From: Thiomicrorhabdus sediminis
Lineage (GTDB): Bacteria; Pseudomonadota; Gammaproteobacteria; Thiomicrospirales; Thiomicrospiraceae
Assembly (NCBI RefSeq): GCF_005885815.1
Contig: NZ_CP040602.1
Coordinates: forward strand, 759,630-823,629
DNA length: 64,000 nt
Direction of reading: 5' to 3'
This document shows positions 11,022-20,244 of the stretch, piece after piece (position 1 is the first letter of the stretch; every line of letters begins with the position of its first letter). The position numbers were made by a program, and so were the translations under genes. The notes beneath the pieces were generated by a model. That model searched no databases. It saw only the letters and a program-made list of their open reading frames with translations, and was not told where the DNA came from.

Positions 11022-12995
11022 ATGTTGCATACGATTCTAACTGTTATTTTGTTAGCACCGCTGGTCGGCTCTATGATTGCCGGTCTATTCGGCCGTCAAG
11101 TGGGTCGTGCCGGTGCACACTATTCAACCATTGCCGGTGTCGCGATTTCGACCGTCTTGTCGGCTTATGTATTTGTTGAGTTCGTTCTTAACGGTGCCTC
11201 GGCTTATAACGCCAGTCTGTATACCTGGATGGTTTCGGACGGCGTTAAGTTCGAAATCGGCTTTATGATTGATGAACTGTCGGCGACCATGATGCTGGTA
11301 GTGACTTTTGTATCGTTAATGGTTCATATCTATACCATCGGTTATATGGATCATGATGAAGACTATAGTCATGACAACCCTTATTATCAGCGATTCTTCT
11401 CATATATCTCGCTGTTTACCTTCTCAATGTTGTCGCTGGTTATGGCCAACAACTTCCTACAGCTGTTCTTCGGTTGGGAAGCGGTAGGTTTGGTTTCTTA
11501 CCTATTGATCGGTTTTTATATGAAGCGTGAGTCGGCGATTCAAGCTAACTTAAAGGCGTTTTTGGTCAACCGTGTTGGTGATTTCGGTTTCATTCTTGGT
11601 ATCGCGGTAGTCTTCGTTTACTTCAATACCATGGACTATAAAGAGTTCTTCGCGCAGTTGAGTTCACAACGTGATGTGATGATTGAAATCATTCCGGGTG
11701 TGGAATGGTCGATGATTACCGTAATGTTGGTATTGCTATTTATTGGTGCGATGGGTAAATCGGCGCAGATGCCGTTACACGTTTGGCTTCCGGAATCCAT
11801 GGAAGGTCCGACACCGATTTCGGCCTTGATTCACGCGGCGACCATGGTTACCGCAGGTATCTTTATGGTGGCACGTCTTTCACCTGCGTTCGAACTGTCA
11901 GAAGCGGCCTTAAGTTTTGTCTTGATTGTGGGTGCCTTGACCGCGTTTATGATGGGGCTTTTAGGTCTCATCCAGAACGATATCAAGCGTGTGGTCGCTT
12001 ACTCGACCCTTTCACAGCTGGGTTATATGACGGCGGCGATGGGGGCATCGGCTTATGCGGCGGGTATGTTCCACGTATTGACGCACGCGTTCTTTAAAGC
12101 CTTGTTGTTCTTGGCGGCCGGTTCGGTGATTATCGCCATGCACCATAAGCAGGATATCCGCGATATGGGTGGTATGCGTAAGTATATGCCGATTACCTAT
12201 GCGGCGATGTTGATCGGTTCCTTGGCGCTAATCGGCTTCCCTGGTTTCTCAGGTTTCTTCTCGAAAGACAGTATTTTGCTGTCATTGAACGAATCCGATC
12301 GTTTCGGTGCCATGTTCGCCTATGTGCTATTGATGGCCGGTGTTTTTGTCACCGCTTTCTATAGCTTCCGTATGTTCTTCTTGGTATTCCACGGGGAAGA
12401 GAGTGAATACGTGCGTACTCACGACATCAAAGAATCGCCTTGGGTGGTTACTTTGCCGTTGATTCTATTGTCTATCCCTGCAGTAGTTATGGGGATTCCA
12501 ATGATGGAAGGCATGTTCAACGGTTCTTACTTCGGTCAAGCAGTATTCATTTTGCCTGAGAACGACGTAATGATGTCGCTGTTCAACAACTACTACCATG
12601 GTGTAGTGGATATGATTGTTCATTCGTTTATGACGCTACCGGTTTGGTTGGCATTGTCTGGTGTGTTTATGGCTTGGCTGCTGTATGTCAAGTTGCCGAA
12701 TGTGCCGGGCAAACTAAAAGCGATGTGTCCACGTGGTTATTACATGTTGGACAACGCTTACGGGTTTGACCGTTTGAATGAGATTGTCTTTGTCGAAGGT
12801 GGTAACAAGCTTGGTAAGTTCTTTACCCGTAAGATCGATATCAAAATGATCGACACAGGTATGGTAACCAATCTGTTTATGGCGGTTGCCAACTCAGCCA
12901 CGGCATTAAAGCAAGGGCAGTCAGGTTATCTGTATCACTATGCCTTTGTGATGATATTCGGCTTGCTAGCGATGCTAGTGTGGACCATTTGGTAA
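11022..12995 (+). CDS. nuoL: NADH-quinone oxidoreductase subunit L
   Basis: Largest proton-pumping antiporter-like subunit (657 aa, about 16 helices including the long lateral helix at the C terminus). Conserved pump residues are visible in FFGWEAVGLVSYLLIGFY (Glu) and AMGKSAQMPLHVWLPESMEG (Lys). I prefer ATG 11022 to the TTG at 11016, which abuts the nuoK stop. Confidence 0.97.
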   Translation: MLHTILTVILLAPLVGSMIAGLFGRQVGRAGAHYSTIAGVAISTVLSAYVFVEFVLNGASAYNASLYTWMVSDGVKFEIGFMIDELSATMMLVVTFVSLMVHIYTIGYMDHDEDYSHDNPYYQRFFSYISLFTFSMLSLVMANNFLQLFFGWEAVGLVSYLLIGFYMKRESAIQANLKAFLVNRVGDFGFILGIAVVFVYFNTMDYKEFFAQLSSQRDVMIEIIPGVEWSMITVMLVLLFIGAMGKSAQMPLHVWLPESMEGPTPISALIHAATMVTAGIFMVARLSPAFELSEAALSFVLIVGALTAFMMGLLGLIQNDIKRVVAYSTLSQLGYMTAAMGASAYAAGMFHVLTHAFFKALLFLAAGSVIIAMHHKQDIRDMGGMRKYMPITYAAMLIGSLALIGFPGFSGFFSKDSILLSLNESDRFGAMFAYVLLMAGVFVTAFYSFRMFFLVFHGEESEYVRTHDIKESPWVVTLPLILLSIPAVVMGIPMMEGMFNGSYFGQAVFILPENDVMMSLFNNYYHGVVDMIVHSFMTLPVWLALSGVFMAWLLYVKLPNVPGKLKAMCPRGYYMLDNAYGFDRLNEIVFVEGGNKLGKFFTRKIDIKMIDTGMVTNLFMAVANSATALKQGQSGYLYHYAFVMIFGLLAMLVWTIW

Positions 12996-13027
12996 TTGAA
13001 GAATAAGAAGAGAAGGGAATAGACTCA

Positions 13028-14542
13028 ATGCTATCAAGCTATCCTATTTTAAGTACGCTGGTATGGCTGCCGATTATCGGTGGTCTACTGGTCCTATTTG
13101 CGGGACGCAATAATCCGTTACGCGCAAAATGGTTATCTCTAGGTACCGCCTTTGCCACTTTTGTTCTTTCATTACCACTTTGGTTTGGTTTCGATACCAC
13201 CACGGCGGCAATGCAATTTGAAGAGAAGTTTGCTTGGATTCCTATGTTTAACGTCAACTATCATTTAGGTGTTGACGGGCTTTCCATGCCACTTGTTTTG
13301 TTAACCACATTCACTCAGGTGTTGGTTATCGCCTCTGCTTGGGATGTGATTAAAGAGCGTGTTGAACAGTACATGGGGGCCTTCCTGATTATGGGCGGGA
13401 TTATGGTCGGTGTTTTCGTTGCACTCGATTCGATCCTATTCTATGTATTCTGGGAAGCGCTATTGATTCCAATGTTTATCGTAATCGGTAAATGGGGTGG
13501 ACCACGTCGTGTTTACGCGACCATGAAGTTCTTCCTGTATACCTTCTTCGGTTCGGTATTTATGCTGGTTTCATTTATCTACCTGTACTATCAATCAGGT
13601 AGTTTCGGCATCCTGGATTTCCAAACCATGCACATCGGTATGACGGCACAGATTCTGATCTTTATTGCGTTCCTATTGGCGTTCGCGGTAAAAATCCCGA
13701 TGTTCCCGGTACACACTTGGTTGCCTGATGCGCACGTTGAAGCGCCTACAGCCGGTTCTGTGGTACTGGCTGCGATTATGCTGAAAATGGGTGGTTACGG
13801 TTTCGTACGTTTTTCACTGCCGATTACGCCTGATGCGTCGATGACGTTAGATTGGTTGGTTATTGTGTTGTCACTGATCGCGATCGTTTATATCGGTATG
13901 GTGGCAATGGTTCAAAGCGATATGAAAAAGCTGGTTGCTTATTCATCTATCTCGCACATGGGATTTGTAACCTTAGGTATGTTCCTGGTTTATGACATTA
14001 TGCAAAACACCGGTACTATGCAAGGCGCGCAGATTGGTATGGAAGGGGCGATGATCCAGATGATCTCGCACGGTTTCATCTCCGGTGCGATGTTCTTGGC
14101 GATCGGTGTGCTTTACGACCGCATGCATACTCGTGAAATCTCGGCCTACGGCGGTGTCGTCAATAAGATGCCTTGGTTCGTTTTCTTTGCGGTGTTGTTT
14201 GCCATGGCAAACGTCGGTCTTCCGGGTACTTCAGGTTTCGTGGGTGAGTTTATGGTTATTATCAGCTCATTCAAAGCCAATATCTGGTACGGAACACTTG
14301 CGGCACTAACATTGATCATCGGTGCGGCTTATACGCTATGGATGGTTAAGCGCGTATTCTTCGGTGCGGTAACTAACGAAAATGTTGAAAAGTTATCCGA
14401 TTTAAATAAACGTGAATTCGCCATTATGGCAATTCTAGCGGTAGCGGTTGTTGCAGTGGGTGTCTTCCCATCGCCATTGATCGAAGTGATGCATACTTCG
14501 GTAGAGAACCTGTTGGTTCAAGCAACAACGTCTAAGCTTTAA
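13028..14542 (+). CDS. nuoM: NADH-quinone oxidoreductase subunit M
   Basis: Antiporter-like pump subunit (504 aa, about 14 helices). FYVFWEALLIPMFIVIGKWGG carries the key Glu (positions about 139-158), and KIPMFPVHTWLPDAHVEAPT the conserved Lys/His segment. Full length; 32 bp after nuoL. Confidence 0.97.
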   Translation: MLSSYPILSTLVWLPIIGGLLVLFAGRNNPLRAKWLSLGTAFATFVLSLPLWFGFDTTTAAMQFEEKFAWIPMFNVNYHLGVDGLSMPLVLLTTFTQVLVIASAWDVIKERVEQYMGAFLIMGGIMVGVFVALDSILFYVFWEALLIPMFIVIGKWGGPRRVYATMKFFLYTFFGSVFMLVSFIYLYYQSGSFGILDFQTMHIGMTAQILIFIAFLLAFAVKIPMFPVHTWLPDAHVEAPTAGSVVLAAIMLKMGGYGFVRFSLPITPDASMTLDWLVIVLSLIAIVYIGMVAMVQSDMKKLVAYSSISHMGFVTLGMFLVYDIMQNTGTMQGAQIGMEGAMIQMISHGFISGAMFLAIGVLYDRMHTREISAYGGVVNKMPWFVFFAVLFAMANVGLPGTSGFVGEFMVIISSFKANIWYGTLAALTLIIGAAYTLWMVKRVFFGAVTNENVEKLSDLNKREFAIMAILAVAVVAVGVFPSPLIEVMHTSVENLLVQATTSKL

Positions 14543-14566
14543 ACGGATATAGGTGAGTAAATTAAT

Positions 14567-16012
14567 ATGAATTTTGTTATTCCTGCATTCGCCCCAGCCG
14601 TTCCAGAAATGGTGCTGCTGGCACTGATGTCATTTATCTTGGTTGCTGATACTTTCTGGTCTAAACGCTGGCAGGCGGCAACTTATATAGCCACTCAAGC
14701 AACCTTGTTGGTTGTGGGTTATCTGATCTTAATCAGCTTCTCATCCGAGCAAGTGATTACCTTTAACGGCAGCTTCGTACGCGACAGTTTTGCCGATGTG
14801 ATGAAGCTGTTCACAATCCTGACCGCATTCGGTGTCTTGATGTTCTCTCGTGAATATCTAAAACAGCATGAGTTCTACAGTGGTGAGTTCTTCATCCTAG
14901 CGCTATTCGGTGTGTTGGGTATGTTCGTGATGATCTCTGCCCACAATATGATCACCATGTATATTGGTCTGGAAATTCTGGCTCTGGCATCTATTGCGAT
15001 GATTGCTTTGCGTAAAGACTCTGGGTTTGCGGTAGAAGCGGCAATGAAATACTTTGTCTTGGGTGCATTGGCAACCGGTATGCTGCTATACGGTTTCTCG
15101 ATGATTTACGGGGCAACCGGATCAATCACTTTCCCTGAAATCGCTAAGGTGATTGCAGCGGGTGAGTCGGATGCAACAGTTCTAGCCTTTGGTTTGGTGT
15201 TTGTGGTTATCGGTTTGGCATTCAAAATGGGTGCCGTGCCTTTCCATATGTGGGTACCGGACGTTTATCACGGTTCACCATCTGCGGTAACGTTATTTAT
15301 CGGTTCTGTGCCTAAGTTGGCCTATTTTGCAATGGTTTACCGTATTCTTGAAGAAGGCCTGACAGGGCTTGTTCACGATTGGCAGCAGTTGATTATTATG
15401 GTTTCGGTCTTGTCATTGATTGTCGGTGCCATTGTTGCCATTGCCCAGGATAACTTAAAGCGTATGCTGGCCTATTCAGGTATCGGTCATATCGGTTTCA
15501 TGCTATTGGGTGTGATTGCCGCGAGTCCGGAAGGCTATTCTGCAGCAATGTTCTATATGATCGTTTATGCGGTAACAGGTGTTGCCGGTTTCGGTATTAT
15601 TGTTGCGCTATCTCGTAAGGGTCAGGAATTCGATAAGATCGCCGATTTTGCGGGGTTGAATGCTCGTAATCCATGGTTGGCGTTAATGATGTTGATCATT
15701 ATGTTCTCTATGGCTGGTATTCCTCCGTTTATCGGTTTCTGGGCGAAGATTATCGTGCTTGAAGAAGTGGTTAAAGCCGGCTTCACATGGTTAGCGGTAT
15801 TGGCGGTAGTCACAGCGGTTATCTCGGCCTACTACTACCTAAAAGTGGTCAAGGCGATGTATTTCGACAAGCCTGCTGATGAAGCAGCGTTGAAAACCAC
15901 CACTTTCGAAGGTCATGTTGTGCTAAGCTTGACCGCCGTAGCGCTATTGGTAGTTGGTCTAATGCCAAGCTGGTTGATTGATCTAAGTTACCAGACCTTA
16001 ACGGTACAGTAA
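14567..16012 (+). CDS. nuoN: NADH-quinone oxidoreductase subunit N
   Basis: Third antiporter-like pump subunit (481 aa, about 14 helices). YIGLEILALASIAMIAL and FKMGAVPFHMWVPDVYHGSP are the conserved pump segments. Last gene of the nuo operon, followed by a strong terminator at 16045-16068. Confidence 0.97.
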   Translation: MNFVIPAFAPAVPEMVLLALMSFILVADTFWSKRWQAATYIATQATLLVVGYLILISFSSEQVITFNGSFVRDSFADVMKLFTILTAFGVLMFSREYLKQHEFYSGEFFILALFGVLGMFVMISAHNMITMYIGLEILALASIAMIALRKDSGFAVEAAMKYFVLGALATGMLLYGFSMIYGATGSITFPEIAKVIAAGESDATVLAFGLVFVVIGLAFKMGAVPFHMWVPDVYHGSPSAVTLFIGSVPKLAYFAMVYRILEEGLTGLVHDWQQLIIMVSVLSLIVGAIVAIAQDNLKRMLAYSGIGHIGFMLLGVIAASPEGYSAAMFYMIVYAVTGVAGFGIIVALSRKGQEFDKIADFAGLNARNPWLALMMLIIMFSMAGIPPFIGFWAKIIVLEEVVKAGFTWLAVLAVVTAVISAYYYLKVVKAMYFDKPADEAALKTTTFEGHVVLSLTAVALLVVGLMPSWLIDLSYQTLTVQ

Positions 16013-16044
16013 GGATTCAGTCCTACAGTCAAGTTATACTTTAA

Positions 16045-16068
16045 AGCCCGTGCTAAGCGGGCTTTTTT
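16045..16068 (+). terminator. Rho-independent terminator after nuoN
   Basis: AGCCCG, loop TGCTAAG, CGGGCT, then a run of six T. Stem of 6 bp, GC-rich. Marks the end of the nuo operon, though the next gene begins only 22 bp later. Confidence 0.9.
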
Positions 16069-16089
16069 ACATTTAAGGAGTTTATAAAG

Positions 16090-16410
16090 ATGGATATGAA
16101 TCAAGCCGTATGGTTATTGTTGGCCACAGCAGTTATCTTGGCGAATATTCCATTTATTCTGTCAAACCGTCTGTTTATCTTTATCAAGGTTCCCCACAAG
16201 TCGATAGTGGTCGATTTGGTTGAATGGTTTGTCTATTTCTGTATTACCGGCCTGTTTGCCTATTTATTGGAAAAGAAGAGTATGGGGCATGTCGCTCCTC
16301 AAGATTGGGAGTTCTATGCGATCAATCTATTCCTGTTTATCATCTTCGCGTTTCCAGGTTTTATCTATAGATATAGCCTAAAACAACACCTTAGCAAGGG
16401 CAAAGCATAA
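16090..16410 (+). CDS. DUF2818 family membrane protein
   Basis: 106 aa with helices at about residues 6-26, 45-63 and 77-95. The N terminus MNQAVWLLLATAVILANIPF is characteristic of DUF2818, a family usually found just downstream of nuoN in beta- and gammaproteobacteria; its function is not established. An AAGGAG site lies 12 bp before the ATG. The position after the nuo terminator suggests its own or read-through expression. A role in complex I assembly is only an inference from linkage. Confidence 0.85.
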   Translation: MDMNQAVWLLLATAVILANIPFILSNRLFIFIKVPHKSIVVDLVEWFVYFCITGLFAYLLEKKSMGHVAPQDWEFYAINLFLFIIFAFPGFIYRYSLKQHLSKGKA

Positions 16411-16447
16411 AAAAAGCCAATTAAACAAATTAAAGACAAAATAGGGG

Positions 16448-16475
16448 TTGTAATCTCAGCTCAACCCCCTATAAT
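16448..16475 (+). promoter_or_regulatory. Probable sigma-70 promoter of tRNA-fMet, within an inverted repeat
   Basis: TTGTAA, 16-bp spacer and TATAAT lie 40 bp before the tRNA. The spacer is inside an inverted repeat AGGGGTTG / CAACCCCCT (16443-16470), so the -35 to -10 region could fold or bind a dimeric regulator. Confidence 0.6.
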
Positions 16476-16515
16476 ACGCCCCATCGAAACGGAAACGTTA
16501 CGAACTACAAATTGA

Positions 16516-16594
<79 letters not shown>

Positions 16595-16600
16595 TTCGAA

Positions 16601-16648
16601 AGCCAGGTTTATCAAACACTTACGAGTGAATGAGGTCTGGCTTTTTTA
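16601..16648 (+). terminator. Terminator after tRNA-fMet / integrase end
   Basis: AGCCAG (16601-16606) pairs with CTGGCT (16637-16642), followed by TTTTTT. The loop of 30 nt is long. It ends the tRNA transcript and overlaps the last bases of the convergent integrase gene. Confidence 0.6.
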
Positions 16649-17671
16649 TTGCCCAAATTTCGCCATTGTGGGGGAAATTGTGGCAAGTCCAGTAGGGGAA
16701 CGGTTTACAAACTGTTTTAGATGTTGGTGACTAAAGTGGGCATAACGTTTGACCATCTTATAGTCTGACCAACCACCAAGCTCTTGTAAGACTTCTAGAG
16801 GCGTTCCTCGTTGAACATGCCATGTCGCCCATGTATGGCGTAGATCATGCCAACGAAAGTCCTCTAATCCCAATTCAGCGCAAACGTTTTTAAACGCCTT
16901 AGTATTGGCTCTCCGAATCGGATTGCCCTTATAGGTGAATACTCGTGTAGAGTGCTTTCCTATTTGTCGTTTAATCACATCTACAGCGACATCCGATAGC
17001 GGCACAACAAAAGCCAATTCAGACTTTAAAATATCGTCACCTTCCACATAGATGATACGTTGCGAGAAATCTACTTGATCCCATCGTAAGAGGGTGATAT
17101 TCGATTCTCTTAACCCTGTCTCAAGAGCTAGGGTTGCCATATCGGCTATATGTGAAGGTAACGCCTTAATCAGTCTGAGAGCTTCGGGTTCTGCCAACCA
17201 TCGCACTCGCTTTTTGGGTTCTTTCAAGAGTTTTATATAAGGTGGGTCGCATTTCACTTCCCACTCTTTGTGTGCTTTGTTGAGTACAGCTCTTAACTTC
17301 TGAAGTAATCGATTGACGGTTGCATTACTGACGCCTTCATTCAAACGTTGTTGAATGATGTCATCAATGTGCATTCGTCTGATCTCATCGACATACAAAT
17401 GACCAAAATAAGGATCAAGGTACTTGAAGATACTCACTTCATTAGTTGAGTCTTTATTTTGCTTTTCACGCATGAATCGAACTACGGCTTCTTTCCATGT
17501 CATGCGAGGTTTTTCACCGAGGTGATAGACTCGCCATAGATCATGTTTTAGCTTTGCTTCAAATTCTAGCGCTTGCTGTCTGTCTTCAGTCGCAGAAGAG
17601 CGTCGTACTCTTGTTCCGTCTGGTGCGGTGAATTCAACCCACCAGATGTTGTTTCTAAGGTAAATTGACAT
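16646..17671 (-). CDS. int: Tyrosine recombinase (island integrase)
   Basis: 341-aa site-specific recombinase, most likely the enzyme that integrates this island at tRNA-fMet. N-terminal region of about 55 residues (arm/DUF-type), core-binding domain about 58-150, catalytic domain about 155-320. Catalytic residues seen: R188 (ETGLRESN), K216, H275 and R278 (WHDLRH), W301 in the second His position (LGGWSD) and nucleophile Y310 (VKRYAHFS). The start ATG at 17671 is preceded by GAGGA. It overlaps the end of the upstream excisionase-like gene by 106 bp in another frame, so the two are likely coupled. A closely similar fossil lies at 29641-29790 outside the right repeat. Confidence 0.95.
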   Translation of the reverse strand: MSIYLRNNIWWVEFTAPDGTRVRRSSATEDRQQALEFEAKLKHDLWRVYHLGEKPRMTWKEAVVRFMREKQNKDSTNEVSIFKYLDPYFGHLYVDEIRRMHIDDIIQQRLNEGVSNATVNRLLQKLRAVLNKAHKEWEVKCDPPYIKLLKEPKKRVRWLAEPEALRLIKALPSHIADMATLALETGLRESNITLLRWDQVDFSQRIIYVEGDDILKSELAFVVPLSDVAVDVIKRQIGKHSTRVFTYKGNPIRRANTKAFKNVCAELGLEDFRWHDLRHTWATWHVQRGTPLEVLQELGGWSDYKMVKRYAHFSHQHLKQFVNRSPTGLATISPTMAKFGQ

Positions 17672-17892
17672 AATGATTCCTCATTGTTGTCAACAACTTG
17701 CACAACACTCTCAGGGGTAGAATATTGATTTCTGATGTATTGTTCAAGATCTTGTTGAATGAAAACCCATTTTCTTCCAATCTTGCCACATGGAATTTGT
17801 CCTGATTGAGCCAATCTTCTAACTGTTTCAGAGTTACAATGTAAGAATTCAGCAGCTTGATTGAGGTTCAAAGTGTTATTTAGTTCAATCAT
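17566..17892 (-). CDS. Excisionase-like helix-turn-helix protein
   Basis: 108 aa. Residues about 8-52 match the MerR-like HTH_17 excisionase family: LNLNQAAEFLHCNSETVRRL, then GKIGRKWVFIQQDLEQYI (recognition and wing). Such proteins bend DNA at att sites and steer recombination toward excision, or act as regulators of int. The C-terminal 35 residues are encoded over the start of int and may have no structural role. ATG with GGAG upstream. The call as Xis is inferred from fold and position. Confidence 0.75.
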   Translation of the reverse strand: MIELNNTLNLNQAAEFLHCNSETVRRLAQSGQIPCGKIGRKWVFIQQDLEQYIRNQYSTPESVVQVVDNNEESLCQFTLETTSGGLNSPHQTEQEYDALLRLKTDSKR

Positions 17893-17904
17893 GTTTTTTC
17901 TCCA

Positions 17905-18228
17905 TTATTTCGGTGGCAAATCTATTTTTTTATGAGGTTTAGGCGGCTCTTCTAGACGCCCCATAAATTGGTAAAGTTGTTTGAGAGCAAGCCAGTATGC
18001 ATATAATGTCTTATCGCTTAAATCTCGGTTGTGGCGGTAGAAGTCAATGATTTGTTTCCTCCCTAATTCATAAACAGATCGGGTTTTATGATTGGCTTTG
18101 GCAAACTCAAAAACCCGACGAATTTTTTTAACTTGCTGCCTTCGATTCTTCTTACCACCATGAGATTTGTATCGTTTGGATAAGATTTCGATTTCATCGA
18201 AATGTGCAGTAGGTGATTTTCTGTTCAA
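17905..18228 (-). CDS. Orphan recombinase core-binding (SAM-like) domain protein
   Basis: 107 aa. The body (about residues 12-95) resembles the SAM-like N-terminal domain of tyrosine recombinases, with RSVYELGRKQIIDFYRHN and TLYAYWLALKQLYQFMG, but there is no catalytic domain after it. The start is TTG at 18228, chosen because a strong AGGAGG lies 6 bp upstream and no ATG fits; it overlaps the stop of the preceding integrase frame. It may be a DNA-binding accessory factor, or a split remainder. Family assignment is by eye. Confidence 0.55.
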   Translation of the reverse strand: MNRKSPTAHFDEIEILSKRYKSHGGKKNRRQQVKKIRRVFEFAKANHKTRSVYELGRKQIIDFYRHNRDLSDKTLYAYWLALKQLYQFMGRLEEPPKPHKKIDLPPK

Positions 18229-19157
18229 CCTTTACCTCCTAGATATGCAGCGACTACATCCTCTCGATGATGGCCAAGTTCTTGTGAGATTTGCATTCTT
18301 GCCTGATAATCAAGATCACGGGCTTCTTGCAGACTGATTTCGAGTTGTTTTGATAGGTAAGGAATCCAAGCATCTTCACGATCTTGAATCTTGATAGGGG
18401 CTTCGTGGCCAACAAGTTCACGATATCTTTCTTGAGCGTATGCGTGACGTTCACCGTGAAATCGCAAGTCAGTATCTTTAGATCGATATTCACTTTTGTT
18501 GAAGGATTTGTAGGTTCTTTCTTCAGGAATCATGCTGCGAGCGTTTTGCTGAATTTCTGCGGCTCGTCTTAGCACTTCTATTTGAATATCGTTACGTATT
18601 TCAATTTCACGTCTTTGACCGCCTTTGGTTCCGCTCTCAATCGTTACTTTTCCTTTTTCTTCAGCTTCATTGAGTGCGGATCTGGCATCAAGTTTTGACT
18701 ATTCTTCAAATCGGAGTCCAAATCGACGCTGGAGTTCCATCATGGTCGCAGTACGATCATTGGACTTTTCGATCAGTTGTTGGTGTTTTTCTTCAGAAAT
18801 GGATCTGTCTGTTTTAGCTACGGTCGAACGTCGATCACAAACGTCTGATGGCTTCACATGCATTTCTCTATCACGACGGGCTTCTTCTAAAACCCGGTTA
18901 ATAGCAGAAACACAGTTTTTTTGGTATGAAGGTTCTTTTTTTTCATCTCGTAACTTTCTAGCATAATCCTCGATATGATCTCGACGGATATCTTCCATCT
19001 TCTTTATGCCACGATCTTCTTTTAAATAATCAACAAAACGATTCCACCGCCCCTTAATAGATTTATAAGATTCTCCAGATTCATAAGCTTCTGAAATTGC
19101 TCTACGGCCAGCTTCTTTCATATCTCGATGGCCCAGTCCAAAATTCCTAGATCCCAT
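18225..19157 (-). pseudogene. Integrase of the Phage_int_SAM_2/Integrase_1 type with one in-frame amber stop
   Basis: The frame from ATG 19157 (GGGGAAATACC upstream) begins MGSRNFGLGHRDM, holds the SAM-like domain, and reaches GLRFEE, where TAG occurs at 18699-18701. The same frame then continues without other defects (SKLDARSALNEAEEKG, GTKGGQRRE, PEERTYKSFNKSEYR, FHGERHAYAQERY) to 18225. In the family this segment normally reads LRFEES-KLDAR-like, so the amber codon most simply replaces a Ser (TCG to TAG). About 310 codons in all. Either a fresh nonsense mutation or suppressible. The family lacks some canonical catalytic residues and is common on integrative elements. Confidence 0.8.
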
Positions 19158-20011
19158 TGGTATTTCCCCAAAAAACAAGTTAAGTGTATAAGTCTCGCGA
19201 ATTAATGGGTCGCGGCCGCCCCATACCTTTTTGACTGTTTTAATCGCCAGCCATAGCGCAATAAGTTGATGGGAAATCGAACCTGTTCCTGATGGGGTGC
19301 CATGCAAAAAAAAGCCTGTTGCTTTCATGCGAGGAAGTGCGCGGTTCTGAAGCTGTTTCTGCAAAATAGCCAGGTGTGCCAGGAGCAAATAAACAGATCC
19401 CTAAGAGCAGTGATTGAAGCAATTTCATGCAAAATCATTCAATCATGTGGTTGAGCTAAACCGCCTGGATTCAGGGGTTTGGTTGAGGGCCGGTAGGCCT
19501 GTCTCTTTCCGCTACGCTCCGCAAAAATAAAAATCCTACCGGATTTTTAAATGCGTCGCTTTCGCTGGAAAGAGACAGGCACGCAAAAGTTTTGTCGCAA
19601 GTCAAAAAAGGTTACGCATCCCCTCGCGGTAGATGCAGCACCATTTTTTCCAACGAGAAAACCAGCGTTGAGGCAAACGGAATTAAGGATGTAAGAAATC
19701 CTCAAAATAAGTTGATATAAGAAAAAGCTTCCAGGGAAAAGGAAGTGAAAATTGATTATCGAGCATGACTCCAGTTCCGAAGAACTTGCAGATCAAATGG
19801 AGCCGAAGGATCTGCTAAGGGTGCTTGACGAATCAAGCTAAGAGTTCAACTAAGTACGTAGTTGACACGTTTTGCATTTTTGATTCTAACAACTAAATTT
19901 ATAAAAACAATAGGTTTTTGTAATAAATCAAATAATTTTATTATGCTATGTTTTTGACATGCTGACTGATGCCCTACGGTTTTAGGCTCAAGTCTGAACT
20001 AGTGCAATTTA
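19158..20011. other. 854-bp stretch without a convincing gene
   Basis: Short frames exist (for example 19240-19428 on the minus strand and a TTG frame at 19752-19841 on the plus strand) but lack ribosome sites or recognisable family features. The one clear feature is the inverted-repeat block at 19490-19580. The DNA from 19860 onward becomes AT-rich. Confidence 0.6.
19490..19580. repeat. Nested inverted repeats (candidate oriT, origin or recombination fold)
   Basis: A perfect 14-bp pair, GCCTGTCTCTTTCC (19497-19510) and GGAAAGAGACAGGC (19567-19580), encloses an 8-bp pair partner set: CCGGTAGG (19490-19497) with CCTACCGG (19535-19542), and a small AAAATCC/GGATTTT hairpin around 19530-19547. 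The alternatives are mutually exclusive folds of one strand. No coding frame explains them. Confidence 0.6.
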
Positions 20012-20239
20012 TCAATCACGGTTATTTAATGATGAAATTGAGTCTAGTAACCGTTTAGTGTTGTTTGGGCTTTGCATTAGGTAAAGTGTTTCCATCATTG
20101 AGTTGTAATAATTCTGACTCATTACAACAATCAGATCCTTTTTCGGTCTGGTGATCAGAATCGGATCCTGGCTTTCATGCATTTGATCAAGTGTTCTGGC
20201 TAGATCCTTTTCAAATTCTTTAAACGATATCGTTTTCAT
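20012..20239 (-). CDS. Phd/YefM-type antitoxin, no toxin partner seen
   Basis: 75 aa from ATG 20239. The N terminus MKTISFKEFEKDLARTLDQM followed by DPILITRPKKDLIVVMSQ and YYNSMMETLYLM follows the YefM/Phd layout: DNA-binding N-terminal domain, then toxin-binding helix. Partner toxins of this family (YoeB, Doc) normally follow at once, but none is present in the 850 bp downstream. The upstream in-frame extension (to 20377) runs through another gene remnant and looks spurious. It may act in trans, serve as anti-addiction, or be a leftover. Confidence 0.75.
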   Translation of the reverse strand: MKTISFKEFEKDLARTLDQMHESQDPILITRPKKDLIVVMSQNYYNSMMETLYLMQSPNNTKRLLDSISSLNNRD

Positions 20240-20244
20240 ATCAC

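Noticed and set aside
19240-19428. 62-aa minus-strand frame with a hydrophobic start.
   Set aside because: No ribosome site, overlaps a competing frame, and the rest of the peptide looks non-coding.
19752-19841. Plus-strand TTG frame of 29 aa after GGAAGTG.
   Set aside because: Very short, rare start, no supporting context.
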